Shown here: positions 18,929 through 30,527 of the stretch, one piece after another
How positions within the stretch are numbered: the first letter of the stretch is position 1
Layout: every line of letters starts with the position of its first letter
Assembly (NCBI GenBank): GCA_963978905.1
Contig: OZ022257.1
Coordinates: forward strand, 56,624,873 to 56,688,872
Source of the DNA: Trichostrongylus colubriformis
Lineage: Eukaryota > Nematoda > Chromadorea > Rhabditida > Trichostrongylidae
Length of the DNA: 64,000 nt
Direction: 5' to 3'
Translations under genes and position numbers: made by a program
The notes under the pieces: generated by a model
What the model saw: the letters and a program-made list of their open reading frames with translations, nothing else
Told to the model about the DNA's origin: nothing
The model's database searches: none

Positions 18929-19497
18929 CTACAGGTAAACTACTCATCATTCTCTACAAAGTTCAGCTATCCATTTTCAAGGGTCGTTTTACATATGATA
19001 CGCACTATTAAAAAGTGAGGCGAAATAATCCACGACGCAGTTTCCTCTCAAAAGAAAGATTGCTGAGCTAGCTGGCTATACGTATTTAGACCCAAGTTCC
19101 AAACAAGTAAATGAAAGCTCTTTACTCACAACATACCCATATACAATATGAAAGAGATACAGACAAGTATTCACACAATTCATGCTCAAACAAACATTCA
19201 GTAAATTAGTGCTTACTCTACAGCTTCACTAAAACCAGTAAAAGCATTCCAAAAGGTTCTCATAGCTATTAAGAGCAATGACAAACGATAAAAATGATAT
19301 CAGTTTCTGATGTGCAAATGCTTTGCAGAATATCTCCGTGAAATTTCCTCGCTATTATGCTCACTTCTGGGGCCATCCCAAAAATTTTAGTGCTTGCCCA
19401 TATACATTCACGCACTTTCCCTCTTGTACTGCGTCATCTCAGATTTGGACACAATCATACCATATACATAAACCAGGAGTTTGGTGTGTTTGTAATG

Positions 19498-19530
19498 ATG
19501 TCTGTCTGTCTGTCTGTCTGTCTGTGTGAC
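19498..19530 (-). repeat. TCTG/GACA microsatellite followed by TGTGACC
   Basis: On the minus strand this reads GGTCACACAGACAGAC and so on. It resembles, without matching exactly, the GTGACAGACAGAC start of the cassette found 30 times in the satellite array. Confidence 0.6.
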
Positions 19531-19659
19531 CGGTTCAATTACCCAAGTTTGGGGTAGAGTACGGACGTGGGTGAGTGGCTAGGGTGAGAGAACGTGGAGA
19601 GAGTGAGAGTGTGTGGCGGGGTGAGAGAGTTCGATACACGCGCTAATTTTGCATGCTTC

Positions 19660-19701
19660 CATGTGTGACGCGCAGTAGAGCGCGCCAGCCCAACTGGTCA
19701 C
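19660..19701 (-). mobile_element. Solitary end of the TAAA-flanked MITE family
   Basis: Read on the minus strand, CCAGTTGGGCTGGCGCGC followed by CTACTGCGCG matches the end of the element at 15,261-15,526 with a one-base insertion. The opposite end was not found. Confidence 0.45.
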
Positions 19702-20064
19702 TAGATAAAATGGCTATAAAATGAAATGAAGAGAAAATCCTCCACAGTAAGACCTCAGTAGGCTTCGACTACACCTTAAAATTAATGTTATGATACTCTG
19801 AAATATCAAAAAAGAATACTATGTGAGACAGGCAGCTGGAGAAAATAAAACTTTTTTTTAAATTTAAAGAAATGTTATGCTGAGGAGTTCAATTCCACAA
19901 CTTCTGCACATACGCCCGAGATGAACGGCTTCAATCATCGTAGCTGTTCCCTGCTGACACACACACACCACACTAGAAACTAAATATTAAAGACTTCGGA
20001 CAGTAGAGTTAAGGAACATTCATGAAAAAACGAGATCTTAGTTGAAAGGAAAATAACTTCCCAG

Positions 20065-20225
20065 ATAACAGAAATGAGAAAGCGACTTGATCACACTCTT
20101 GATGTTCTCAGAAAATGTAAGTGATAAGAATTTTGAATACTGCTGCAGATTGCAAAATTATTGAGGCTGACAAAGTTCCCTTGCAGGTCCAACATTTCAA
20201 CACTTATCAGATCCAATTTCTGTAA
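20065..20225 (+). CDS. Last two exons of an unidentified plus-strand gene, convergent with ALADIN
   Basis: Exon 20,065-20,116 follows ACTTCCCAG and reads ITEMRKRLDHTLDVLRK, with a GTAAGT donor in phase 1. After a 32-nt intron and a CTGCTGCAG acceptor, 20,149-20,225 continues in phase as YCKIIEADKVPLQVQHFNTY, then QIQFL and TAA. The short charged helices suggest a coiled-coil-like C-terminus. The 32-nt intron is unusually short. The stop is only 29 bp from the ALADIN stop on the opposite strand. Confidence 0.5.
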
Positions 20226-20254
20226 TGCACGACCATGCCAAAAAATTAGCGCAC

Positions 20255-21975
20255 TCAGTTTCGCTGCAAATCAGCAGAGCGGCTTGATCGGATTCGTTCT
20301 GAGAATAAAACGATATCTTCTTCTAGCGATCGGTCCCTGCATCCACTCGGTAATTCGGATGAATGCAATGAATCACTAGCAGTCCTGTGAGCTGAAAGTA
20401 AGGTTTGCAGCGGACCAGTTCCAGTGAAGGAGGGTTCCAATAATCAACGAAATTAAGGATATTTAATTTGTAAATGGGAAATAAAGAACCGAAAGGCAGG
20501 CACAAGGTTAGGAATGAATTCGACCTGAACTTGAATTGTCACTTATTTCGTCAAGGATCGATCTCGAATTGAAGTGTGACGAGGAGGTTTGACCATAGAG
20601 TAGTGGCAAGTATTGTAGATTTCCAGCAGACCACACCTAAAAATAGTGTATTTAATATATAAAGCTACAACTTATCCACGAAAGTGACTATTGAACTTAC
20701 AATAGCGAGAAGAGACCCATTTGTGAACTTCGGAAGGAAGAAAATTATGGACGAATGGCCGTATAAGGGAGCCTCCACGAAACCACTGAAAGATTGCCGA
20801 TTTCCAACAAAAAGCTAATATTTCGGAATCCAAGAGGAGTCGTGCACGGTGAAATGAGTTTCTCTATTATCCATACATTTATGTTGTATTTTGATAAAGA
20901 CTGCAAAGTTTAATGCGAACATGTGAGAATCTGGCTAAGATGCAGCTCCTCAGGGTGGGTGACGGGACCTCCAAGTAAGTGTCCCACTCCGTCATCCGTC
21001 GCGGTAAGGGACGGCGAGGGTTGGGCGTTTTCTCCGAGGCCCCCTCCTAACCGTCACTTAAGGAGATGTATCTCAGCCGAATTCTAACTTTCCACCTAAA
21101 ACACTGCATGCGGCCCCTATCAAGCAACTACAACACAAATACTATAGGAGTAAAAGAGAACTCATTTTCCGTGCATGACTTCGTTAAGCTGAAAGCTGTG
21201 CAGTACTTCACCCACCTTGGAGTAATTCTGACTATCGGAAGCCAATCCACAATAAACAATGCCACAATCGGTGGATTTTCTGAAAACAAAACATAGAACA
21301 AAAGATTCAGATGCAGGTGATCAGAAGAAGTACTATCATCTCTCGAGACGCGATACTACCATATGTAGCTTATCAGAATTGCGGAATCAGATTTTTTTCT
21401 TTACTCCCATTACTATAAAAACGATCTACAAACCTGATATCTGCCGTTGAAGTGATTCAAAACTAAGTGCTTTCGCAATGAGGGAACATCTTACAAAAAG
21501 TTGCGACTTAAACCCGTCAAAGGGATCTCTAAAGGGTCAATCTGCACACCCAAGGGTATATTTTTGCTTCTTTCCCTTTCTGAGCTTGGATAGAATTAGC
21601 GGTCTTAGCGAGATCCCTCCCCCTCACTGCGATAGCACCCGAAAGAACTATATACCCGTAGAAATTACCTTTGAAAGTGGCTGCTAATCTTTGCCCATCA
21701 GGGCTTAATGTCAAACTGTGAACCCTTCCACCGATTGTAACAATTTCTCTGGAACAAACTCTGCAATGAAAAGGGAAAAATAACGAGGTAAAAATAGATA
21801 AAAAAGAGAAGAAAATGAAGTGGAATTTTGCAACAAAACGATATCTACAAAAAGTGAAAAGATATGCAAATGGGATGACCTTTCAACGGCTCCTCAGATT
21901 TCAAGCTCTGACGGGTCAAACTCAACAGGTGATACGTCGAATATTGGAATGGCACGAGTGTCCCCAGTCCACCGC
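20255..21975 (-). CDS. AAAS: ALADIN-like nucleoporin (AAAS), C-terminal six exons
   Basis: Exons on the minus strand, in order: 21,975-21,913, 21,760-21,669, 21,279-21,216, 20,785-20,701, 20,636-20,525 and 20,391-20,255 (TGA at 20,257-20,255). All five junctions keep phase. The frame contains VHSLTLSPDGQRLAATFKG, NPPIVALFIVD, ITPSGFVEAPLYGHSS and TNGSLLAIVWSAGNLQYLP. This matches the last WD-repeat blades of ALADIN: H-S-M-x-W-D-P-S-G-E-R-L-A, then ILLF, then C-G-I-I-Q-G, then F-N-K-G-A-L-L-S-V-G-W-S-x-G. ALADIN is a scaffold-peripheral nuclear-pore protein. Only about the last 40% of the usual roughly 500-residue protein is present; the 5' exons should lie beyond 21,975 but only about 410 bp remain before the satellite. 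The first donor (GTCAGA) is weak. The tail is Ser-rich and divergent. Confidence 0.8.
20834..21183. mobile_element. Diverged second copy of the TTAA MITE, inside an ALADIN intron
   Basis: The left end AGGAGTCGTGCACGG, TTTATGTTGTATTT and GAATCTGGCTAAGATGCAGC match the arms of 6763-7187. The right end is CTCATTTTCCGTGCATGAC followed by GTTAAGC. It fills most of the intron between ALADIN exons 21,216 and 20,785. It is more decayed than the first copy. Confidence 0.7.
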
Positions 21976-22388
21976 CTGAATATTCAATACAGCAATCGGT
22001 ACTCTCCAAATGATTAGAAACAAGAAAATCGAACATAGGGAATACAGAGTTGAAAAATAGTAGTCATAACCTTGAACTAGTATACATCAATGACCGATTT
22101 TGAAAAAAGGTACTGCGGTTTTCCTGGAGTCTTGTAAGACAATAAGAGGTGAGCAAGAGTGAGAAGTGTTTCCGAATTATCAGTCGCGGCGAGCCGATTT
22201 TCGCGGCTGTTGGGGCATATCTATCCTTCAGCAAAGCCGGCACAATTCTACCATCACTTGTTCAATAAATGGGGGTTCCTCTGCTGCGTTTGTACCTAAG
22301 GGTAAGATTGTGATGTAAGAGGAAGAAGTCGGTATTGGTATGTGATGCTATTATTTTTATCGGAGTGGCCGGCTGACGCCGGCCAATC
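21976..22388. other. Junction region between ALADIN and the satellite
   Basis: No further ALADIN-like exon is visible on the minus strand. A short minus frame after an acceptor ACAAACGCAG (EEPPFIEQVMVELC) does not fit ALADIN. The sequence ends with GGCCGGCTGACGCCGGCC, a short palindrome just before the first satellite monomer. Confidence 0.5.
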
Positions 22389-24011
22389 CACTTTAAAAAT
22401 TCAAGGTCCCAGCTTTGCTGCGACGCGAGATATGATTTTCCCCCATTCGCCTTCCGAAGCTCTTTATCAGCCCTTATCAGTTGCTATCACTTCCGATTCC
22501 TCACCGTTGATGTCCCTTTACTACCCTCCTATATCACTTTAAAAATTCAGTGTCCAAGCTTTGCTGCGACGCGAGATATGATTTTCCCCCATTCGCCTTC
22601 CGAAGCTCCTTATCAGCCCCTTATCAGTTGCTATCACTTCCTTTCCCTCACCGTTGATGTCCCTTTATAAAAATTCAGTGTCCCAGCTTTGCTGCGACGC
22701 GAGATATGATTTTCCCCCCATTCGCCTTCCGAGGCTCCTTATCAGGCCTTTTCAGTTGCTATCACTTCCGTTCCCTCACCGTTGATGTCCCTTTACTACC
22801 CCCTATATCACTTTAAAAATTCAGAGTCCCAGCTTTGCTGCGACGCGAGATATGAATTCCCCCCATTCGCCCCCGAGGCTCCTTATCAGACCTTATCAGT
22901 TGCTATCACTTCCGTTCCCTCACCGTTCATGTCCCCTTACTACCCCCTATATAACTTTAAAAATTCAGTGTCCCAGCTTAGCTGCGACGCGAGATATGAT
23001 TCTCCCCCATTCGCCTTCCGAAGCTCTTTATCAGCCCCTTATCAGTTGCTATCACTTCCTTTCCCTCACCGTTGATGTCCCTTTACTACCCCCTATATCA
23101 CTTTAAAAATTCAGTGTCCCAGCTTTGCTGCGACGCGAGATATGATTTTCCCCCATTCGCATTCCGAGGTTCCTTATCAGGCCTTATCAGTTGCTATCAC
23201 TTCCGTTCCCTCACCGTTGATGTCCCTTTACTACCCCCTATATCACTTTAAAAATTCAGAGTCCCAGCTTTGCTGCGACGCGAGATATGAATTCCCCCAT
23301 TCGCCCCCCGAGGCTCCTTATCAGCCCCTTATCAGTTGCTATCACTTCCGTTCCCTCACCGTTTATGTCCCCATTCTACACTTTATATAACTTTAAAAAT
23401 TCAGTGTCCCAGCTTAGCTGCGACGCGAGATATGATTTTCCCCCATTCGCCTTCCGAAGCTCCTTATCAGCCCCTTATCAGTTGCTATCACTTTCGTTCC
23501 CTCACCGTTAATGTTCCCTTACCACCCCCTATATCGCTTCAAAAATTCAGAGTCCCAGCTTTGCTGCGACGCGAGATATGATTTTCCCCCCATTCGCCTT
23601 CCGAAGCTCCTTATCAGCCCCTTATCAGTTGCTATCAAGTCCTTTCCCTCACCGTTGATGTCCCTTTACTACCCCCTATATCACTTTAAAAATTCAGTGT
23701 CCCAGCTTTGCTGCGACGCGAGATATGATTTTCCCCCCATTCGCTTTCCGAGGCTCCTTATCAGCCCCTTATCAGTTGCTATCACTTCCTTTCCCTCACC
23801 GTTGATGTCCCTTTACTACCCCCTATATCGCTTCAAAAATTCAGAGTCCCAGCTTTGCTGCGACGCGAGATATGATTTTCCCCCCACCTTCCGAGGCTCC
23901 TTATCAGCCCTTATCAGTTGCTATCACTTCCGATTTCTCACCATTGATGTCCCCTTACTACCCCCTATATCACTTTAAAAATTCATGGTCCCATCTCTAC
24001 TGCGACGCGAG

Positions 24012-24100
24012 ATATGAATTTCGTGACAGACAGACAGACGGACAGACAGACGGACAGACAGACAGACAGACAGACTAAGCCGATTATATATAGTAGTGAC
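24012..24100 (+). repeat. GACA cassette inside the satellite (first of 30 copies)
   Basis: The cassette runs from GAATTTCGTGACAGAC through GACA/GACG units to ACTAAGCCGATTATATATAG and TAGTGAC. It then re-enters the monomer at CAGCTTTGCTGCGACG, so the conserved box is duplicated on both sides. Other copies start near 24706, 26424, 27119, 28451, 30462, 31009, 32287, 34437, 35129, 36703, 37246, 38090, 38345, 39037, 41050, 43650, 46248, 46943, 49541, 50233, 51074, 51477, 52900, 53741, 54144, 57016, 59164, 60583 and 61856. The preceding half-monomer is usually a variant beginning ATGGTCCCATCTCTACTGCG. The copy at 30,462 has one extra GACA unit. Confidence 0.95.
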
Positions 24101-27100
24101 CAGCTTTGCTGCGACGCGAGATATGATTTTCCCCCCATTCGCCTTCCGAAGCTCCTTATCAGCCCCTTATCAATTGCTATCACTTCCTTTCCCTCACCGT
24201 TGATGTCCCTTTACTACCCCCTATATCACTTTAAAAATTCAGTGTTCCAGCTTTGCTGCGACGCGAGATATGATTTTCCTCCCATTCGCCTTCCGAAGCT
24301 CCTTATCAGCCCCTTATCAGTTGCTATCACTTCCTTTCCCTCACCGTTGATGTCCCTTTACTACCCCCTATATCATTTTAAAAATTCAGTGTCCCAGCTT
24401 TGCTGCGACGCGAGATATGATTTTCCCCCCATTCGCTTTCCGAGGCTCCTTATCAGCCCCTTATCAGTTGCTATCACTTCCTTTCCCTCACCGTTGATGT
24501 CCCTTTACTACCCCCTATATCGCTTCAAAAATTCAGAGTCCCAGCTTTGCTGCGACGCGAGATATGATTTTCCCCCCACCTTCCGAGGCTCCTTATCAGC
24601 CCTTATCAGTTGCTATCACTTCCGATTTCTCACCATTGATGTCCCCTTACTACCCCCTATATCACTTTAAAAATTCATGGTCCCATCTCTACTGCGACGC
24701 GAGATATGAATTTCGTGACAGACAGACAGACGGACAGACAGACGGACAGACAGACAGACAGACAGACTAAGCCGATTATATATAGTAGTGACCAGCTTTG
24801 CTGCGACGCGAGATATGATTTTCCCCCCATTCGCATTCCGAAGCTCCTTATCAGCCCCTTATCAATTGCTATCACTTCCTTTCCCTCACCGTTGATGTCC
24901 CTTTACTACCCCCTATATCACTTTAAAAATTCAGTGTTCCAGCTTTGCTGCGACGCGAGATATGATTTTCCTCCCATTCGCCTTCCGAAGCTCCTTATCA
25001 GCCCCTTATCAGTTGCTATCACTTCCTTTCCCTCACCGTTGATGTCCCTTTACTACCCCCTATATCACTTTGAAAATTCAGTGTCCCAGCTTTGCTGCGA
25101 CGCGAGATATGATTTTCCCCCCATTCGCTTTCCGAGGCTCCTTATCAGCCCTTATCAGTTGCTATCACTTCCGTTCCCTCACCGTTGATGTCCCCTTACT
25201 ACCCCCTATATCACTTTAAAAATTCAGTGTCCCAGCTTTGCTGCGACGCGAGATGTGATTTTCCCCCCATTCGCTTTCCGAGGCTCCTTATCAGCCCCTT
25301 ATCAATTGCTATCACTTCCTTTTCCTCACCGTTGATGTCCCTTCACTACCCCCCTATATCACTTTGAAAATTCAGTGTCCCAGCTTTGCTGCGACGCGAG
25401 ATATGATTTTCCCCCCATTCGCCTTCCGAGGCTCCTTATCAGCCCTTATCAGTTGCTATCACTTCCGATTTCTCACCATTGATGTCCCCTTACTACCCCC
25501 TATATCACTTTAAAAATTCAGTGTCCCAGCTTTGCTGCGACGCGAGATATGATTTTCCCCCCATTCGCTTTCCGAGGCTCCTTATCAGCCCTTATCAGTT
25601 GCTATCACTTCCGTTCCCTCACCGTTGATGTCCCCTTACTACCCCCTATATCACTTTAAAAATTCAGTGTCCCAGCTTTGCTGCGACGCGAGATGTGATT
25701 TTCCCCCCATTCGCTTTCCGAGGCTCCTTATCAGCCCCTTATCAGTTGCTATCACTTCCTTTTCCTCACCGTTGATGTCCCTTCACTACCCCCCTATATC
25801 ACTTTGAAAATTCAGTGTCCCAGCTTTGCTGCGACGCGAGATATGATTTTCCCCTCATTCGCCTTCCGAGGCTCCTTATCAGCCCCTTATCAGTTGCTAT
25901 CACTTCCGATTTCTCACCATTGATGTCCCCTTACTACCCCCTATATCATTTTAAAAATTCAGTGTCCCAGCTTTGCTGCGACGCAAGATATGATTTTCCC
26001 CCCATTCGCTTTCCGAGGCTCCTTATCAGCCCTTATCAGTTGCTATCACTTCCGATTTCTCACCATTGATGTCCCCTTACTACCCCCTATATCACTTTAA
26101 AAATTCAGTGTCCAAGCTTTGCTGCGACGCGAGATATGATTTTCCCCCATTCGCCTTCCGAAGCTCCTTATCAGCCCCTTATCAGTTGCTATCACTTCCG
26201 TTCCCTCACCGTTAATGTTCCCTTACCACCCCCTATATCGCTTCAAAAATTCAGAGTCCCAGCTTTGCTGCGACGCGAGATATGATTTTCCCCCCACCTT
26301 CCGAGGCTCCTTATCAGCCCTTATCAGTTGCTATCACTTCCGATTTCTCACCATTGATGTCCCCTTACTACCCCCTATATCACTTTAAAAATTCATGGTC
26401 CCATCTCTACTGCGACGCGAGATATGAATTTCGTGACAGACAGACAGACGGACAGACAGACGGACAGACAGACAGACAGACAGACTAAGCCGATTATATA
26501 TAGTAGTGACCAGCTTTGCTGCGACGCGAGATATGATTTTCCCCCCATTCGTCTTCCGAGGCTCCTTATCAGGCCTTATCAGTTGCTATCACTTCCGTTC
26601 CCTCACCGTTCATGTCCCCTTACTACCCCCTATATCACTTTAAAAATTCAGTGTCCCAGCTTTGCTGCGACGCGAGATATGATTTTCCCCCATTCGCCTT
26701 CCGAAGCTCCTTATCAGCCCCTTATCAATTGCTATCACTTCCTTTCCCTCACCGTTGATGTCCCTTTACTACCCCCTATATCACTTTAAAAATTCGGTGT
26801 TCCAGCTTTGCTGCGACGCGAGATATGATTTTCCCCCCATTCGCCTTCCGAAGCTCCTTATCAGCCCCCTATCAGTTGCTATCACTTCCTTTCCCTCAGC
26901 GTTGATGTCCCTTTACTACCCCCTATATCACTTTGAAAATTCAGTGACCCAGCTTTGCTGCGACGCGAGATGTGATTTTCCCCCCATTCGCCTTCCGAAG
27001 CTCCTTATCAGCCCCTTATCAATTGCTATCACTTCCGTTCCCTCACCGTTAATGTTCCCTTACCACCCCCTATATCGCTTCAAAAATTCAGTGTTCCAGC

Positions 27101-27274
27101 TTTGCTGCGACGCGAGATATGAATTTCGTGACAGACAGACAGACGGACAGACAGACGGACAGACAGACAGACAGACAGACTAAGCCGATTATATATAGTA
27201 GTGACCAGCTTTGCTGCGACGCGAGATATGATTTTCCCCCCATTCGTCTTCCGAGGCTCCTTATCAGGCCTTAT

Positions 27275-27402
27275 GAACACAGAGGGAGGTTATCTCTTGG
27301 TTCAACCTCCGTCTAAGGGCCGGTGCGAAACGGAGGTTGAACTACTTCTTTGCTTTTCCCCCCTAAAAAATTTTTTCCTTAACTTGGTTTCTTTGCTAAC
27401 GT

Positions 27403-27441
<39 letters not shown>

Positions 27442-27469
27442 TTTTTTTATTTATTTATTTATTTATTTA
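27275..27469 (+). mobile_element. Unique SINE-like or hairpin insertion with ATTT tail
   Basis: The satellite unit is broken after CAGGCCTTAT at 27,274 and resumes at TTATCAGTTGC, with TTAT on both sides as a likely short target duplication. The insert contains a perfect 13-bp inverted pair (GTTCAACCTCCGT / ACGGAGGTTGAAC) around a 17-nt loop and ends in a run of ATTT units. A 5' unique part and a simple-repeat 3' tail are typical of short retroposons. GGTTCAACCTC resembles a Pol III B box only weakly. It is the only foreign insertion seen in the array apart from the cassettes. Confidence 0.75.
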
Positions 27470-27472
27470 TTA
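27397..27472 (+). repeat. (ATTT)n microsatellite tail
   Basis: About 18 consecutive ATTT units with one T-rich interruption end the insertion at 27,275-27,469. Confidence 0.9.
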
Positions 27473-30400
27473 TCAGTTGCTATCACTTCCGTTCCCTCAC
27501 CGTTCATGTCCCCTTACTACCCCCTATATCACTTTAAAAATTCAGTGTCCCAGCTTTGCTGCGACGCGAGATATGATTTTCCCCCATTCGCCTTCCGAAG
27601 CTCCTTATCAGCCCCTTATCAGTTGCTATCACTTCCTTTCCCTCACCGTTGATGTCCCTTTACTACCCCCTATATCACTTTAAAAATTCAGTGTCCCAGC
27701 TTTGCTGCGACGCGAGATATGATTTTCCCCCCATTCGCTTTCCGAGGCTCCTTATCAGCCCTTATCAGTTGCTATCATTTCCGATTTCTCACCATTGATG
27801 TCCCCTTACTACCCCCTATATCACTTTAAAAATTCAGTGTCCCAGCTTTGCTGCGACGCGAGATATGATTTTCCCCCATTCGCCTTCCGAAGCTCCTTAT
27901 CAGCCCCTTATCAGTTGCTATCACTTCCTTTCCCTCACCGTTGATGTCCCTTTACTACCCCCTATATCACTTTGAAAATTCAGTGTCCCAGCTTTGCTGC
28001 GACGCGAGATATGATTTTCCCCCATTCGCCTTCCGAAGCTCCTTATCAGCCCCTTATCAATTGCTATCACTTCCTTTCCCTCACCGTTGATGTCCCTTTA
28101 CTACCCCCTATATCACTTTAAAAATTCGGTGTTCCAGCTTTGCTGCGACGCGAGATATGATTTTCCCCCCATTCGCCTTCCGAAGCTCCTTATCAGCCCC
28201 CTATCAGTTGCTATCACTTCCTTTCCCTCAGCGTTGATGTCCCTTTACTACCCCCTATATCACTTTGAAAATTCAGTGACCCAGCTTTGCTGCGACGCGA
28301 GATGTGATTTTCCCCCCATTCGCCTTCCGAAGCTCCTTATCAGCCCCTTATCAATTGCTATCACTTCCGTTCCCTCACCGTTAATGTTCCCTTACCACCC
28401 CCTATATCGCTTCAAAAATTCAGTGTTCCAGCTTTGCTGCGACGCGAGATATGAATTTCGTGACAGACAGACAGACGGACAGACAGACGGACAGACAGAC
28501 AGACAGACAGACTAAGCCGATTATATATAGTAGTGACCAGCTTTGCTGCGACGCGAGATATGATTTTCCCCCCATTCGTCTTCCGAGGCTCCTTATCAGG
28601 CCTTATCAGTTGCTATCACTTCCGTTCCCTCACCGTTCATGTCCCCTTACTACCCCCTATATCACTTTAAAAATTCAGTGTCCCAGCTTTGCTGCGACGC
28701 GAGATATGATTTTCCCCCATTCGCCTTCCGAAGCTCCTTATCAGCCCCTTATCAGTTGCTATCACTTCCTTTCCCTCACCGTTGATGTCACTTTACTACC
28801 CCCTATATCACTTTAAAAATTCAGTGTCCAAGCTTTGCTGCGACGCGAGATATGATTTTCCCCCCATTCGCTTTCCGAGGCTCCTTATCAGCCCCTTATC
28901 AGTTGCTATCACTTCCTTTCCCTCACCGTTGATGTCCCTTTACTACCCCCTATATCACTTTAAAAATTCAGTGTTCCAGCTTTGCTGCGACGCGAGATAT
29001 GATTTTCCCCCATTCCCCTTCCGAAGCTCCTTATCAGCCCCTTATCAGTTGCTATCACTTCCTTTCCCTCACCTGATGTCCCTTTACTACCCCCTATATC
29101 ACTTTAAAAATTCAGTGTCCCAGCTTTGCTGCGACGCGAGATGTGATTTTCCCCCCATTCGCTTTCCGAGGCTCCTTATCAGCCCCTTATCAGTTGCTAT
29201 CACTTCCGTTCCCTCACCGTTAATGTTCCCTTACCACCCCCTATATCGCTTCAAAAATTCAGAGTCCCAGCTTTGCTGCGACGCGAGATATGATTTTCCC
29301 CCCATTCGCCTTCCGAAGCTCCTTATCAGCCCCTTATCAGTTGCTATCACTTCCTTTCCCTCACCGTTGATGTCCCTTTACTACCCCCTATATCACTTTA
29401 AAAATTCAGAGTCCCAGCTTTGCTGCGACGCGAGATATGATTTTCCCCCATTCCCCTTCCGAAGCTCCTTATCAGCCCCTTATCAGTTGCTATCAGTTCC
29501 TTCCCCTCACCGTTGATGTCCCTTTACTACCCCCTATATCTTTTTGAAAATTCAGTATCCCAGCTTTGCTGCGACGCGAGATATGATTTTCCCCCATTCG
29601 CCTTCCGAAGCTCCTCATCAGCCCCTTATCAGTTGCTATCACTTCCGATTTCTCACCCTTGATGTCCCCTTACTACCCCCTATATCGCTTCAAAAATTCA
29701 GAGTCCCAGCTTTGCTGCGACGCGAGATATGATTTTCCCCCCATTCGCCTTCCGAAGCTCCTTATCAGCCCCTTATCAGTTGCTATCAGTTCCTTTCCCT
29801 CACCGTTGATGTCCCTTTACTACCCCCTATATCACTTTGAAAATTCAGTGTCCCAGCTTTGCTGCGACGCGAGATATGATTTTCCCCCCCATTCGCCATC
29901 CGAGGCTCCTTATCAGCCCCTTATCAGTTGCTATCACTTCCGTTCCCTCACCGTTAATGTTCCCTTACCACCCCCTATATCGCTTCAAAAATTCAGAGTC
30001 CCAGCTTTGCTGCGACGCGAGATATGATTTTTCCCCATTCGCCTTCCGGAGCTCCTTATCAGCCCCTTATCAGTTGCTATCACTTCCGATTTCTCACCAT
30101 TGATGTCCCCTTACTACCCCCTATATCACTTTAAAAATTCAGTGTCCAAGCTTTGCTGCGACGCGAGATATGATTTTCCCCCATTCGCCTTCCGAAGCTC
30201 CTTATCAGCCCCTTATCAGTTGCTATCACTTCCTTTCCCTCACCGTTGATGTCCCTTTACTACCCCCTATATCACTTTAAAAATTCAGTGTCCCAGCTTT
30301 GCTGCGACGCAAGATATGATTTTCCCCCCATTCGCTTTCCGAGGCTCCTTATCAGCCCTTATCAGTTGCTATCACTTCCGATTTCTCACCATTGATGTCC

Positions 30401-30493
30401 CCTTACTACCCCCTATATCACTTTAAAAATTCATGGTCCCATCTCTACTGCGACGCGAGATATGAATTTCGTGACAGACAGACAGACGGACAG

Positions 30494-30527
<34 letters not shown>

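Larger units (their letters stand above)
18929..20064. other. No exon assigned; microsatellite and MITE end inside
   Basis: It contains a (TCTG)n run at about 19,498-19,527, a GAGTGAGAG-rich tract at 19,580-19,632 and a solitary MITE end at 19,660-19,700. Upstream exons of the gene ending at 20,225 should lie here, but I could not define them. Confidence 0.35.

Noticed and set aside
24014..24078. TDRQTDRQ-type peptide repeats
   Set aside because: These are simply the translated GACA microsatellite.
27288..27343. tRNA-like structure in the insertion
   Set aside because: The inverted pair forms a single long hairpin, not a cloverleaf, and no convincing A box is present.
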